Below are positions 35,776 to 44,822 of a stretch of 64,000 nt of DNA, in pieces. Numbering within the stretch: the stretch's first letter is position 1; the number at the start of each line of letters is the position of its first letter. The translations under genes and the position numbers were made by a program. The stretch is from an uncultured Muribaculaceae bacterium (GTDB lineage Bacteria > Bacteroidota > Bacteroidia > Bacteroidales > Muribaculaceae): NCBI GenBank assembly GCA_944321685.1, contig CALUMH010000008.1, positions 1 through 64,000 on the forward strand, given 5' to 3'. The notes under the pieces are model-generated. The model was not told the origin of the DNA. It worked only from the letters and a program-made list of their open reading frames with translations, and did not search any database.

Positions 35776-36643
35776 CGATTTTCTTCCCACACAACAGCAG
35801 GAATAAAACCGTTGTCACAAGACTCAACAGTGCCACCACGGGAAACTCCCCGACACCGGGAACTCCGTAGGAGTCGATATCGGCAAATGCCGGGCTGTTC
35901 ATTGCCAAATAACCAAATACCACGGCAAGCGAATTATTAAGAGCATGGGCAATCACCGGCAACCATATCGACCCACCTTTCCATGCAAGATAGCCGAAAA
36001 ACGCCCCCAGCAGCAAACGCGGGAAAAAGCCATAAAACTGGAAATGCAGCGCACTGAAAATCACAGCGGTCACCCACACCGCCACATGACCGTTGATGCC
36101 TCGCAGTAAAAAAATGCGTTGCTGTGCCCCGCGAAAAAAAAGCTCCTCGCCAAATCCGGTAAGCACTCCCGCAATCAACACCGAAACAGCAAGCGTTCCC
36201 ACCGACCGGGTAGCAAGCAACTCGTCGGTCACTGCACGGGCAGCAGCCTCGGTATTGCGGAACCATTCTTCGAGGGCCGAATCGGGCAAATCGATCGATT
36301 CATTCAAGTACACAAGGTAATTCATCGCAGGCATCGACAATATCAACGTCATCACCACGATAAATATTTGCCACCGGCCGGGCTTCTTGTCAAGTCCAAG
36401 GAATGCTGCAGGTTGAGGTGTGATATAATACGCAGCCATCAAGGCCGGCAAAATAAACACACATATATTTTGCAACGCCGATGACACGAAAATCAGCGAC
36501 AAGCGGTTACCGATTATACCACCAAGCCATGCCGTAATAATGGTGGTAAAAAGCAGGCACACTATGAATGCCCCCCACAACAAAAGAATACGTTTATAAT
36601 AAGGCTTAAATTCATGCCTGTATATCAATCCTTCCATATTCAT
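35762..36643 (-). CDS. CPBP family intramembrane metalloprotease
   Basis: 293 aa from ATG at 36643 (MNMEGLIYRHEF); the longer reading starts with TTG. Seven to eight hydrophobic helices. The CPBP/Abi signature GFGEELFFRGAQQ (EExxxR) is at about residues 167-179, followed by IFSALHFQF and VIAHALNNSLAV, which supply the His and Asn ligands. Members are Rce1-like prenyl-protein proteases or bacteriocin-immunity proteins; the substrate is unknown. It has no signal peptide beyond the first membrane helix. It is convergent with dus and divergent from DUF4251. Confidence 0.88.
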   Translation of the reverse strand: MNMEGLIYRHEFKPYYKRILLLWGAFIVCLLFTTIITAWLGGIIGNRLSLIFVSSALQNICVFILPALMAAYYITPQPAAFLGLDKKPGRWQIFIVVMTLILSMPAMNYLVYLNESIDLPDSALEEWFRNTEAAARAVTDELLATRSVGTLAVSVLIAGVLTGFGEELFFRGAQQRIFLLRGINGHVAVWVTAVIFSALHFQFYGFFPRLLLGAFFGYLAWKGGSIWLPVIAHALNNSLAVVFGYLAMNSPAFADIDSYGVPGVGEFPVVALLSLVTTVLFLLLCGKKIVSRY

Positions 36644-36686
36644 CAAAAACTTTCTACAAAAATACTAAATAATGCACAAATCATAG

Positions 36687-36716
36687 TTGCAATCAAAAAA
36701 CTAATACCTAATTTTG
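36687..36716 (+). promoter_or_regulatory. Promoter of the DUF4251 gene
   Basis: GTTG (TTG 36687-36689), 19 bases, TAATTTTG (36709-36716) fits the -33/-7 form. A purine-rich AAAGGAG (36727-36733), unusual for this phylum, precedes the ATG at 36742. Confidence 0.55.
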
Positions 36717-36741
36717 ACAATACATAAAGGAGAATTTGATT

Positions 36742-37359
36742 ATGAAACAGACGATGAGAATTTTAGCAATGCTGGCAATAATTGCCATTTCGGCACATAC
36801 TTTGCCTGCACAAGAGTTGCGGCAAATTACCGGTATCCCCGAAAATGAAACCAAAGAAGAACGCAAGGCGCGTGAAAAGAGGCTCGAAGCCATGCGCGAC
36901 TCTATTGCATTTGTCGAAGCACAAATGGCTCTCGATTCAAGTTATTTCGTAATTACTGCCGACCGCATAATGCTCGACAATCGCGTGAATATCATGTCGC
37001 CCGAAGCCGGAACCAACTTCGTGCTTGTACAAGGAGACAAGGCCGTAGTGCAATTGGCATTCAACACCGGCTTTTCGGGGCTTAACGGGCCGGGGGGCAT
37101 AACCGTGGAAGGAACCGTCGGAAAACGTAAACGAAAAGTCTCGAAAAAGGGCGACATCAGCTATGACTTCAGCGTGAACGGCACAAGCATTTCGGCGCAA
37201 GTGTATATAACCGTCTATAAAAACTCCAACCAAGCAATGGTTTACATCAACCCTAATTTCAACTCAAACTCGATGACGGTATATGGCCCGCTTATCCCCT
37301 ACGACCACAACGGCGACCGTTACGGCAACAAGGTGTTCCAAGGCCGTACTATTCCATAA
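36742..37359 (+). CDS. DUF4251 domain exported protein
   Basis: 205 aa from the ATG at 36742; a TTG two codons upstream is disfavoured. A signal peptide (ILAMLAIIAISAHTLPAQE) precedes a charged helical segment (ENETKEERKAREKRLEAMRD, about residues 32-51), then the DUF4251 beta domain (YFVITADRIMLDN, GDKAVVQLAFN, GITVEGTVG, YDFSVNGTSISAQVYITVYK, NQAMVYINPNF). The family is Bacteroidales-specific, small and of unknown function, probably periplasmic. It is a single-gene unit with a good promoter and a Shine-Dalgarno-like purine tract. Confidence 0.82.
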   Translation: MKQTMRILAMLAIIAISAHTLPAQELRQITGIPENETKEERKAREKRLEAMRDSIAFVEAQMALDSSYFVITADRIMLDNRVNIMSPEAGTNFVLVQGDKAVVQLAFNTGFSGLNGPGGITVEGTVGKRKRKVSKKGDISYDFSVNGTSISAQVYITVYKNSNQAMVYINPNFNSNSMTVYGPLIPYDHNGDRYGNKVFQGRTIP

Positions 37360-37392
37360 TAAGCCGACGATGTGCTGCACATAATATTGCAA

Positions 37393-38526
37393 TTACAACA
37401 ACTTCACGCCTATGCCCGGGCGGTCGAGGGGTACTGTGACTTGGCCGTCTATGATTTTTATCCCGTCGAAGCGGTCGTTTGAAATAAGCAAATTACCGTC
37501 AAGGTCGGCCCAATCAACCAGCGGAGCCAGTTGCGCAGCAGCAGTCACGGCACACGAAGTTTCGGTCATGCACCCTATCATCACTTTCATGCCCAGCGCA
37601 CGTGCAAGTGTCACCATTTTGTAAGCCTCGTGCATACCGGTACTTTTCATCAGTTTTATATTTATACCATCGTAATATTCGGCAAGCCGCGGTATATCGG
37701 GCAGGCGTTGGAACACTTCATCGGCAATTATCGGCAGCGGGCTGCGTTCCCTCAACCATGCAGTCTCCTTAAGCATTCCACCGGGCATAGGCTGCTCCAC
37801 AAACAGGCAATTCTTGTCGCTCAGCCATTCCACCATTTCAAGTGCATACTGCGGGTCGTTCCACCCTTGATTGGCATCTACGCAAATAGGCACGTCGGTC
37901 ATGCTGCGTATTATTTCCACAAGTTGCTTGTCGTTGTCAAGCCCCATTTTCACTTTTATCACTCTATACGGCTCGGCTTCCTGCATCTTCTGCCTCACCA
38001 CGTCCTCGGTGTCGATGCCTATCGTGAAACTGGTGCATGGCGACTTTTCGGGCGACAATCCCCAAATACGATACCAGGGCTGCCCCATTATCTTTCCCGT
38101 AAGGTCATGCAACGCAATATCTATCGATGCTTTGGCAGCACGGTTCCCCTCTTCTATGGAATCGACATACTGCAAAATCTCCTCCATGCGGAACGGGTCG
38201 CCGAATTGTCCCAAATCCACCTTTCCAAGGAAGCGGCACACACTCTCGACACTTTCGCCCAAATATGGCGGCATCGATGCCTCACCATATCCCACTATGC
38301 CGTCATATTCTATTTCAACCTGCACATCGGGTGTAGTGGTACGGCTTGATTTCGCGAGATTGAATGAATGCTTCAATTGCAACTCATATGGCATATACGA
38401 CAAATTTAACCGTCCCGACCTCCCTTTTATGTGGTGGGTGGCATTGCCAAATGCCGAAACCGATATTGGCGATGCAGCCGCCATCAACCCCATGCCGGCC
38501 AACCCTATGAATTTACGCCTGTCCAT
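37393..38526 (-). CDS. L-Ala-D/L-Glu dipeptide epimerase (enolase superfamily)
   Basis: 377 aa. A twin-arginine-type leader (DRRKFIGLAGMGLMAAASP) suggests export, unlike E. coli YcjG. Enolase-superfamily MLE-type barrel: KVKMG with the catalytic lysines (about residues 193-197), metal ligands in ICVDANQGW, LFVEQPMPGG and IIADEVFQ, then the second acid/base lysine in GINIKLMKSTG. The C-terminal DLDGNLLI matches the Asp-x-Asp that fixes the dipeptide amino group in these epimerases. It converts L-Ala-D-Glu from peptidoglycan to L-Ala-L-Glu. It overlaps the NlpC/P60 stop by one base, so the two work in sequence. Confidence 0.9.
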   Translation of the reverse strand: MDRRKFIGLAGMGLMAAASPISVSAFGNATHHIKGRSGRLNLSYMPYELQLKHSFNLAKSSRTTTPDVQVEIEYDGIVGYGEASMPPYLGESVESVCRFLGKVDLGQFGDPFRMEEILQYVDSIEEGNRAAKASIDIALHDLTGKIMGQPWYRIWGLSPEKSPCTSFTIGIDTEDVVRQKMQEAEPYRVIKVKMGLDNDKQLVEIIRSMTDVPICVDANQGWNDPQYALEMVEWLSDKNCLFVEQPMPGGMLKETAWLRERSPLPIIADEVFQRLPDIPRLAEYYDGINIKLMKSTGMHEAYKMVTLARALGMKVMIGCMTETSCAVTAAAQLAPLVDWADLDGNLLISNDRFDGIKIIDGQVTVPLDRPGIGVKLL

Positions 38527-39461
38527 TATTGCTTATTAAAATACCACGGATGCAATCTCACCGGAACAATACCCTTGTTGGTACCGACATTTCCGGCAAC
38601 GCGCCGTATCGAATGTAACGGTCTGCCAAGGTAATCGGCATCATCGGGGTCGATGCTGTTATACTTCACCATTCCCGAACAATGTATGCACTCGCCATCG
38701 GCAATGTACAACCCGACATGGGTCACCTGACCTGCCGAATTGCCCCAAAACAGCAAATCGCCTTTCCGGGCTTCCTTCCAATCCTCGGGCCTTATGCTTG
38801 TTCCATATAGTGCCTGTTCAGAAGCGTCGCGTTGCAATATTATGGCATTGGCAAAATAACAAGTTTTTGTAAACCCCGAACAATCAGCCATTTTAGTCGA
38901 AGTTCCGCCCCATAAATAAGACATTCCAAGCATACTGCGGGCAGTACTTATTATCAAATCGGCATCGAAAGCCTGCCGGGCCCATGTGTCAAAATCGGCT
39001 ACATCTTGCTTACGCACATATCCCACACGGCCGTCGGGCGTGGCTGCTTTCACCCATGCCCCGGCATCGCCCTTGTATTCAAGTATGCATCCAAGCACAA
39101 GGTCGCTTACGGCAAAATTTGCTAATGTGTCGGCGACAAGCGTCGATTGCATAGCAGTGACAACCACCCGGCGCGATTTACGCCACACTTTCATCTGTTC
39201 TTCGGTTACTGTTCTCACCAACGATGACGGAACATATGCCACATAATCATCAGGGCCTTGAACATAATACCACTCCCCTTTTTCTTTTAGGATTTTCAAC
39301 GGGGTACCCATAATCGCCTGGGTTGACATCTCGGACGAATGTCGCCCCTCGGTGCGCATTGATGCAACCGCTACATCCACTATTGCCCATCGGCCATAGC
39401 CGGGCACGGGCAGGGCAACGATTGCCAAAAACAATATTATGCCGAATATTTTTCTATTCAT
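38526..39461 (-). CDS. NlpC/P60 family peptidoglycan endopeptidase with SH3-like domains
   Basis: 311 aa. A signal peptide (FGIILFLAIVALPVPGYG) is followed by bacterial SH3-like segments (about residues 25-85 and 95-155), then the NlpC/P60 core. The catalytic Cys lies in KMADCSGFTKTCY, His in GQVTHVGLYIADG, and the third polar residue is His in ECIHCSGM. YLWGGTS precedes the Cys block as usual. Such enzymes cut gamma-D-Glu-diamino acid bonds in stem peptides, releasing L-Ala-D-Glu, the substrate of the downstream epimerase. It overlaps manC by 4 bases and the epimerase by 1. Confidence 0.93.
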   Translation of the reverse strand: MNRKIFGIILFLAIVALPVPGYGRWAIVDVAVASMRTEGRHSSEMSTQAIMGTPLKILKEKGEWYYVQGPDDYVAYVPSSLVRTVTEEQMKVWRKSRRVVVTAMQSTLVADTLANFAVSDLVLGCILEYKGDAGAWVKAATPDGRVGYVRKQDVADFDTWARQAFDADLIISTARSMLGMSYLWGGTSTKMADCSGFTKTCYFANAIILQRDASEQALYGTSIRPEDWKEARKGDLLFWGNSAGQVTHVGLYIADGECIHCSGMVKYNSIDPDDADYLGRPLHSIRRVAGNVGTNKGIVPVRLHPWYFNKQ

Positions 39462-40735
39462 AATCTTACCTCAATCAATTGCAACAGTGTTGACGCAGTG
39501 ATTTCATACATAGCACTTTTGGCTACCTTCACCACATCACCGGCCGACAATTCATTAGTGCCGCTTCCAGCAATATTAATAATTCCATGTCCCGACAGCA
39601 CAGTCAATACACAGTTATGCCCTTCTTCACAAAATTTCGCGGTCTTGCCTTGGAACACCGTCATGTGTGAAGTCTCGGTTCCATCAGTTGCATCAACAAC
39701 CCGACGGTTGCCCCAACCAAATTCCTCATATCGCGGTTCTTGCGGCAACTTATCGACGAAAGTTTTCAACTGTTCGCAATGTTCCTTATCGGCAACCAAT
39801 ATGCCATCGGGACTTGCCGCTACAATCAAATTACTTGTACCTATGCACAACAACGGTAATCCTAATTGGTTAACCACTTGCGACCCGCATTCGGGGTTAT
39901 CAACCACGGCATTGCCTATGCAATGGCCGGGCAACTCGTCAGCAAGAGTATTCCACGTGCCCAAGTCGCGCCACACGCCCGAAAACGGCAATACGGCAAT
40001 CGACCGAGCTTTCTCGGCTACCTCATAATCAAAACTTATCTTTGGCAACTCTCCATAACGGCTGCGCACCTCGGCAAACGACCCGGCTTGCACATACCGT
40101 GCCGTAATCGCCTTCATATATCCTAACCGGAACGCAAACACGCCGCCATTCCACAATGCTCCGCTTTTTATAAGTTCGGCGGCTCGCTCCTCGGTAGGTT
40201 TCTCGGTAAACCCGGCCACACGCATTACAGGTTTGCCGGCCTCGCCTTCTTGCGGCACCACATATCCGAACTTTGATGATGCATATGTTGGGCATATACC
40301 CATCAGCACCAAATCACCATCTCCTGCTTCAACAGCCTCGGCCATACGTCCGATAGTGGAAAAATAGCCTTCATCGGTAAACGGGTCACAAGGCATCACC
40401 ACGACCACTTCATCATCACCGCACCCTTTCTCCAATGCAAGATAAGAAGTTGACAAAGCTATCGCAGGGAAAGTATCGCGACGTTCGGGTTCGGTCACGA
40501 TGTCAACACCTTTGCCCAACTGGGCTTCTATCACACCTCGCTGAGCAGCACCGGTGGCAATTGTCACATCACAACCCAGGCCGGCCTCACGTATCTGCCT
40601 GACTACTCGTTGCACCATCGACTCCACATCACCTGCAGGAGATGGCAACACACGGACAAACTGCTTTGACCTTGCATTATTCGACACCGGCCAAAGCCTC
40701 TTTCCCGAACCTCCCGACAACAAAATAATCTTCAT
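39458..40735 (-). CDS. manC: Mannose-1-phosphate guanylyltransferase
   Basis: 425 aa. The nucleotidyltransferase signature LLSGGSGKRLWPVSNNARSK at the N-terminus, VTEPERRDTFPAIALS, VVVMPCDPF and FTEKPT identify a GDP-mannose pyrophosphorylase. The last ~100 residues (from about 330, SHMTVFQGKTAKFCEEGHNC) look like a cupin-type tail as in ManC. It forms GDP-mannose from mannose-1-phosphate and GTP for surface glycans. It is the first gene of an operon with NlpC/P60 and the epimerase, an odd pairing. A well-formed promoter lies at 40766-40796. Confidence 0.9.
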   Translation of the reverse strand: MKIILLSGGSGKRLWPVSNNARSKQFVRVLPSPAGDVESMVQRVVRQIREAGLGCDVTIATGAAQRGVIEAQLGKGVDIVTEPERRDTFPAIALSTSYLALEKGCGDDEVVVVMPCDPFTDEGYFSTIGRMAEAVEAGDGDLVLMGICPTYASSKFGYVVPQEGEAGKPVMRVAGFTEKPTEERAAELIKSGALWNGGVFAFRLGYMKAITARYVQAGSFAEVRSRYGELPKISFDYEVAEKARSIAVLPFSGVWRDLGTWNTLADELPGHCIGNAVVDNPECGSQVVNQLGLPLLCIGTSNLIVAASPDGILVADKEHCEQLKTFVDKLPQEPRYEEFGWGNRRVVDATDGTETSHMTVFQGKTAKFCEEGHNCVLTVLSGHGIINIAGSGTNELSAGDVVKVAKSAMYEITASTLLQLIEVRL

Positions 40736-40765
40736 ACTATTTTATTTATTAGATTTGTCATTCCA

Positions 40766-40796
40766 CAAAATTAATACTTTATACCATTACGGCAAA
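40766..40796 (-). promoter_or_regulatory. Promoter of manC operon
   Basis: TTTG (40793-40796), 19 bases, TAATTTTG (40766-40773) on the minus strand: an exact consensus. The start codon follows 31 bases on. Confidence 0.65.
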
Positions 40797-40883
40797 TTTT
40801 TCAACCCACATTGATGCCCCATTGAAATGGTTTTATCGAAGATTATTCGTAACTTCGTGCATTATAAATGCAAACCAAGAAAC

Positions 40884-41756
40884 ATGAGTAAAAAATTCTT
40901 TGCCATAATCACATTACTGTTATCCACAATTGCCGTAAATGCAGCTTCACAACAATGGATGCGTTTCCATTGCGAAAAGGACACCGCCGTCATAAACCAA
41001 TTGCTTAAAAGCGGGTATGACAGCAAAATCACCGACCCCGGCAAGCTGATGGCATTCTATGGCAACAAACTTTTAGGCACACCATACGTTGCTCACACGC
41101 TTGAATGCGATGAAGGTGAAGAATTGCTTACGATAAATATCGAGGAACTCGACTGCACCACTTTCGTGGAAACACTTTACGCCCTTACTCGCACCACGCT
41201 CAACGGCCGCTATTCATGGCGCGATTTTGCCAACAACCTTGAAAGCATAAGATACCGCAACGGCCAAATCGACGGTTATGCCGGACGATTGCATTACATA
41301 AGCGACTGGATTATCGACAATGCACACCGCGGGCTGGTTACCGAAATCACATCGTCGATACCCGGTACACGATATGAAACAAAAACTCTCGATTTCATGA
41401 CTTCGCACCGCGACCTGTATCCGGCCCTTGCCGACAGTGCCACATTTGCACAACTGAAATCGTTTGAAATCGCATACCGCTCCCACAGATTCCCTTACAT
41501 TAACAAGAACTCGGCCGGCTCAAAAAAAGTTACCGAAAAATTAAAAAACGGTGACATAATAGCATTAGTCACAAAAACCGACGGCCTTGACGTTTCGCAC
41601 ATGGCAATCATTGTCGCCGATGAAAAGGGCGTTTTCCATATGCTTCATGCCTCATCTGCCAAAAAAGAAGTGATACTTGAAAATGACGACTTGAAAGAGA
41701 CATTGCGACGCAACCGCAGTTGCTCGGGAATACGTGTAATCAGAATTAAGGAATAA
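40884..41756 (+). CDS. DUF1460 family N-acetylmuramoyl-L-alanine amidase-like protein
   Basis: 290 aa from 40884 (MSKKFFAIITLLL); the longer frame lacks a signal peptide. A signal peptide ends NAA-SQQ. Catalytic Cys in ELDCTTFVETLYAL (about residues 94-107) and His in GLDVSHMAIIVADE, with VFHMLHASS following, match DUF1460, an NlpC/P60-superfamily amidase shown to cleave short muropeptide fragments. It is divergent from manC-NlpC/P60-epimerase across 148 bp, completing a muropeptide-degrading locus. It is followed 6 bases later by a HAD phosphatase. Confidence 0.88.
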   Translation: MSKKFFAIITLLLSTIAVNAASQQWMRFHCEKDTAVINQLLKSGYDSKITDPGKLMAFYGNKLLGTPYVAHTLECDEGEELLTINIEELDCTTFVETLYALTRTTLNGRYSWRDFANNLESIRYRNGQIDGYAGRLHYISDWIIDNAHRGLVTEITSSIPGTRYETKTLDFMTSHRDLYPALADSATFAQLKSFEIAYRSHRFPYINKNSAGSKKVTEKLKNGDIIALVTKTDGLDVSHMAIIVADEKGVFHMLHASSAKKEVILENDDLKETLRRNRSCSGIRVIRIKE

Positions 41757-41762
41757 AAAATT

Positions 41763-42413
41763 ATGGAGAACTTTGGCTGCCTCTTCGATGTTGACGGCGT
41801 GATTATCGACAGCGAAACACAATATTCAGCTTTTTGGAACGAAATTGAAAGCATATATCCCACCGGAATACCAGGATACTCGATGAAAATCAAAGGCTCG
41901 ACATTACCGGTAATTCTAAACCGATATTATGCTTCCGAGGCAACAAGGCAAGATATTTTGCGCCGCCTTGAACAATTCGAGGACACCATGCCTTTAGGCA
42001 TATTTCCAGGTGTCATCGATTTCCTTGACGAACTAAAAGCCGCCAATATACCGTGTGCCATAGTCACCAGCAGCACACGCGCCAAAATGGAACGCCTGCA
42101 CTCACTGCACCCCGAATTATGGCAATACTTCACAAGCATAATCGACGGAGACATGGTAACCCATCCGAAGCCCGACCCCGAATGTTACCTGAAAGGTGCG
42201 GCGTCGATAAATGTCAGGCCGACACAGTGCGTGGTATTTGAAGACTCTATCAACGGCATCAAAGCAGGCAAGGCTGCCGGCTCATATCTTGTGGCTCTAT
42301 CCACCACACTGCCTGCCGATACTTTAAAAACAATGGAACCCGACATGATTATTCCATCATTTGCCGGATTCCACGTTTCGACGTTATTAAGCAAAGGCAT
42401 TAACAAGCCTTGA
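41763..42413 (+). CDS. HAD superfamily hydrolase, beta-phosphoglucomutase-like
   Basis: 216 aa cytoplasmic. HAD motif I FDVDGVIIDSE (nucleophile and acid/base aspartates at about residues 9 and 11), motif II IVTSSTRAK, motif III Lys in THPKPDPECY and motif IV VVFEDSINGIKAG are all in order. The cap sits between motifs I and II, making it subfamily IA (sugar or nucleotide phosphatase, or beta-phosphoglucomutase). The substrate is unknown. It lies 6 bases after the DUF1460 gene. The C-terminal 14 bases overlap convergent nadC. Confidence 0.9.
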   Translation: MENFGCLFDVDGVIIDSETQYSAFWNEIESIYPTGIPGYSMKIKGSTLPVILNRYYASEATRQDILRRLEQFEDTMPLGIFPGVIDFLDELKAANIPCAIVTSSTRAKMERLHSLHPELWQYFTSIIDGDMVTHPKPDPECYLKGAASINVRPTQCVVFEDSINGIKAGKAAGSYLVALSTTLPADTLKTMEPDMIIPSFAGFHVSTLLSKGINKP

Positions 42414-43248
42414 AACTCATATCCAACCCTTTCACCGAATGGGTAAGCGCACCCACCGAGATGTAATCTACACCACACTCGCCATATTGGCGCAAATTGG
42501 CAAACGTTATACCGCCCGACGACTCGGTTTCATAACGACCGTCAACCATCTCCACAGCCTTCTTGGTTAATTCGGGAGTGAAATTGTCAAACATTATACG
42601 GTCAACGCCTCCAAGGTCGAGAACCTGTTGCAATTCATCGAGATTGCGCACCTCGATTTCAATCTTCAAGTTCTTGCCCGTACGCTTCAAGTAATCGTGG
42701 CACTTATTGATTGCATTGGCAATTCCACCGGCAAAATCCACATGATTGTCTTTCAGCAAAATCATGTCAAACAAGCCTATGCGGTGATTCATGCCACCAC
42801 CTATCTTCACTGCTTCCTTTTCAAGCAATCGCATTCCGGGAGTAGTCTTGCGAGTATCCAGCACCTTGGTTTTCAAGCCTTTCAATTCCTCCATATACTT
42901 ATGCGTCACGGTTGCGATGCCGCTCATGCGCTGCATTATGTTAAGCATCAACCGCTCGGTTTGCAACAACGACTGCACACGGCCTTCCACCTCGAAAGCT
43001 ATATCGCCCGGTTTCACGTGAGCACCGTCACCAATGAAAACCGTCATTTTCAAATCCTTGTCAAAACGGTCAAACACCATGCGGGCAATCTCCACTCCGG
43101 CCAAAATGCCTTCTTCCTTTACCACAAGATGCGATTTCCCCATCTCGTCGGCAGGAATGCAGCACAATGTAGTATGGTCTCCATCGCCTATGTCCTCGGC
43201 AAAAGCCAAGTCGAGCAATTCATCTATAAGTTCTTCTCTTGTCTTCAT
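42400..43248 (-). CDS. nadC: Nicotinate-nucleotide pyrophosphorylase (carboxylating)
   Basis: 282 aa. It converts quinolinate and PRPP to nicotinate mononucleotide, in the NAD pathway that ends in nadE. Blocks LAEDIGDGDHTTLCC-like at the N-terminus (AFAEDIGDGDHTT), RLMLNIMQRMSGIAT, TKVLDTRKTTPGMRLLEKEAVKIGGGMNHRIGL and LLKDNHV, then IEIEVRNLDEL and ESSGGITFANLRQYGE are diagnostic. The length is standard. It has its own promoter (43283-43312) just after the antiporter stop. Confidence 0.97.
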   Translation of the reverse strand: MKTREELIDELLDLAFAEDIGDGDHTTLCCIPADEMGKSHLVVKEEGILAGVEIARMVFDRFDKDLKMTVFIGDGAHVKPGDIAFEVEGRVQSLLQTERLMLNIMQRMSGIATVTHKYMEELKGLKTKVLDTRKTTPGMRLLEKEAVKIGGGMNHRIGLFDMILLKDNHVDFAGGIANAINKCHDYLKRTGKNLKIEIEVRNLDELQQVLDLGGVDRIMFDNFTPELTKKAVEMVDGRYETESSGGITFANLRQYGECGVDYISVGALTHSVKGLDMSFKAC

Positions 43249-43282
43249 AATATTCTAAAACAATTTCTTATTTGTTGTGTTG

Positions 43283-43312
43283 CAAAGTTACTGCAAAAAA
43301 ACCAAACAGCAA
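43283..43312 (-). promoter_or_regulatory. Promoter of nadC
   Basis: GTTG (TTG 43310-43312), 19 bases, TAACTTTG (43283-43290) on the minus strand, 35 bases before the start codon. Confidence 0.6.
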
Positions 43313-43319
43313 CCATTTT

Positions 43320-44798
43320 TCAAGCCTTGTCGGCACCGGGAGCCGAAGATGATTGCTTGCGGTTTTCCGATATAACCAGCAACTTATCACCGGCGTGCAA
43401 TTCAAGGCTGCCATTGGGTATCATAAATTCATTTCCACGCTTAACGAGCATCACAAGTGTGCCGGCCGGAAGGTTCATGTCGGCAAGCCGGTTGCCGTCG
43501 AGCAAATCTTCGGCCGAAAGTGTCACATCACGTAATTGAGTATCTATCTCCTCGGGAATTTCCACGCCAAACTCGCTGCCCTCTCGCTGCAAAGGCAGGT
43601 CGAGCTTTAACCATCGAGCCACGGTAGAAATAGTCATGCCTTGCAACAATAATGACAACAGTGTTATGAAAAATACTACATTGAACACCGAGTCGGCACC
43701 GGGAATGTTTGCCACAACCGGATAAGTGGCAAAAATAATCGGTACTGCTCCTCGCAACCCTACCCACGACACAAACAAGCGAGCCTTGCCGCTCATTTTC
43801 CTGAATGGCAACAGACAGGCAAAAACGCTCAACGGACGAGCCACCACTATCATAAACACGCCTATTAGCAACGCGCTGCCTGCCATGCCCAACATTTCAT
43901 GAGGATTAACCAGCAATCCGAGCGACAGAAACATGACTATTTGCACAAGCCACGTAAGCCCGTTCATGAAAGTGTTGATTTCCTTGCGGTTAACTAATCG
44001 TGCATTGCCTACTATCACACCGGCTATATACACGGCAAGGTAGCCGTTACCCTTTACCAAATCGGTGAGTGTGAATGTCACAAAAACAAGGCTGAGCAAC
44101 AAAATGGAATACAACGATGCATTCGACAAATTCACTTTATTTATCAGCCAAACGCTGAACTTGCCTGCCGCATAGCCTATCACGCCGCCAAAAAGGAATT
44201 GCAACCCCAGGTCGCGGGCGACTATGCCTAAACTCCAGTCGCCACCGCTGCCTATTACTTGAATTAAAACTATGGTAAGCATATAGGCCATAGGATCGTT
44301 ACTGCCGCTTTCAAGTTCAAGCATCGGCCGCAGGTTATACTTCAGGTTCATGCGTTGAGAACGCAACAAGTTGAACACCGATGCCGAGTCGGTCGATGAC
44401 ATTGTGGCGGCAAGCAACATCGACGTAAGCAGGCTTAACTGTATGCTTGTACTGCTCCAACCCGAAATGTAATAGATAAACAATCCCGTGAGTACTGTGG
44501 TGAGCAGCACTCCTACAGTCGATAGCAATACCCCTTGCACAAGTACGGGCCTCACTTCGCTGATTTTGGTATCCATACCGCCCGAGAACAGTATGATGCT
44601 CAATGCCATCATGCCTATCAGCTGCGCATCTTCGGCACTGTTGAACTGAATACCAAGCCCGTCGCTGCCGAAAAACATTCCTATAAGCAGGAACAAGAAC
44701 AATGTGGGTATTCCAAACTTGTAGCCGGCCTTGCTTATCAAAATACTGATGAATATCAATACCGACCCGATTAATAGAAAATTTTCGGCTGTAATCAT
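43320..44798 (-). CDS. Potassium/proton antiporter, NhaP2/CvrA type
   Basis: 492 aa. Twelve or so hydrophobic helices of the CPA1 Na+(K+)/H+ exchanger fold; MSSTDSASVFNLLRSQ and LELESGSNDPMAYML carry the conserved acidic residues of the ion site (about residues 155-185). After the last helix (~385) comes a cytoplasmic region and a C-terminal TrkA-C domain (LPAGTLVMLVKRGNEFMIPN, HAGDKLLVIS), which defines the NhaP2/CvrA branch. It exports K+ or Na+ in exchange for protons. It lies 24 bases after the C_GCAxxG gene and may share its transcript. Confidence 0.93.
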   Translation of the reverse strand: MITAENFLLIGSVLIFISILISKAGYKFGIPTLFLFLLIGMFFGSDGLGIQFNSAEDAQLIGMMALSIILFSGGMDTKISEVRPVLVQGVLLSTVGVLLTTVLTGLFIYYISGWSSTSIQLSLLTSMLLAATMSSTDSASVFNLLRSQRMNLKYNLRPMLELESGSNDPMAYMLTIVLIQVIGSGGDWSLGIVARDLGLQFLFGGVIGYAAGKFSVWLINKVNLSNASLYSILLLSLVFVTFTLTDLVKGNGYLAVYIAGVIVGNARLVNRKEINTFMNGLTWLVQIVMFLSLGLLVNPHEMLGMAGSALLIGVFMIVVARPLSVFACLLPFRKMSGKARLFVSWVGLRGAVPIIFATYPVVANIPGADSVFNVVFFITLLSLLLQGMTISTVARWLKLDLPLQREGSEFGVEIPEEIDTQLRDVTLSAEDLLDGNRLADMNLPAGTLVMLVKRGNEFMIPNGSLELHAGDKLLVISENRKQSSSAPGADKA

Positions 44799-44822
44799 GA
44801 CTTTACTTTTATGATGTCTCTC

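Noticed and set aside
36736-36742. TTG start two codons before the DUF4251 ATG, and similar TTG readings at other genes (18082, 28434, 34852, 36646)
   Set aside because: In each case an ATG lies within one or two codons, and ATG gives the better signal peptide or family N-terminus.
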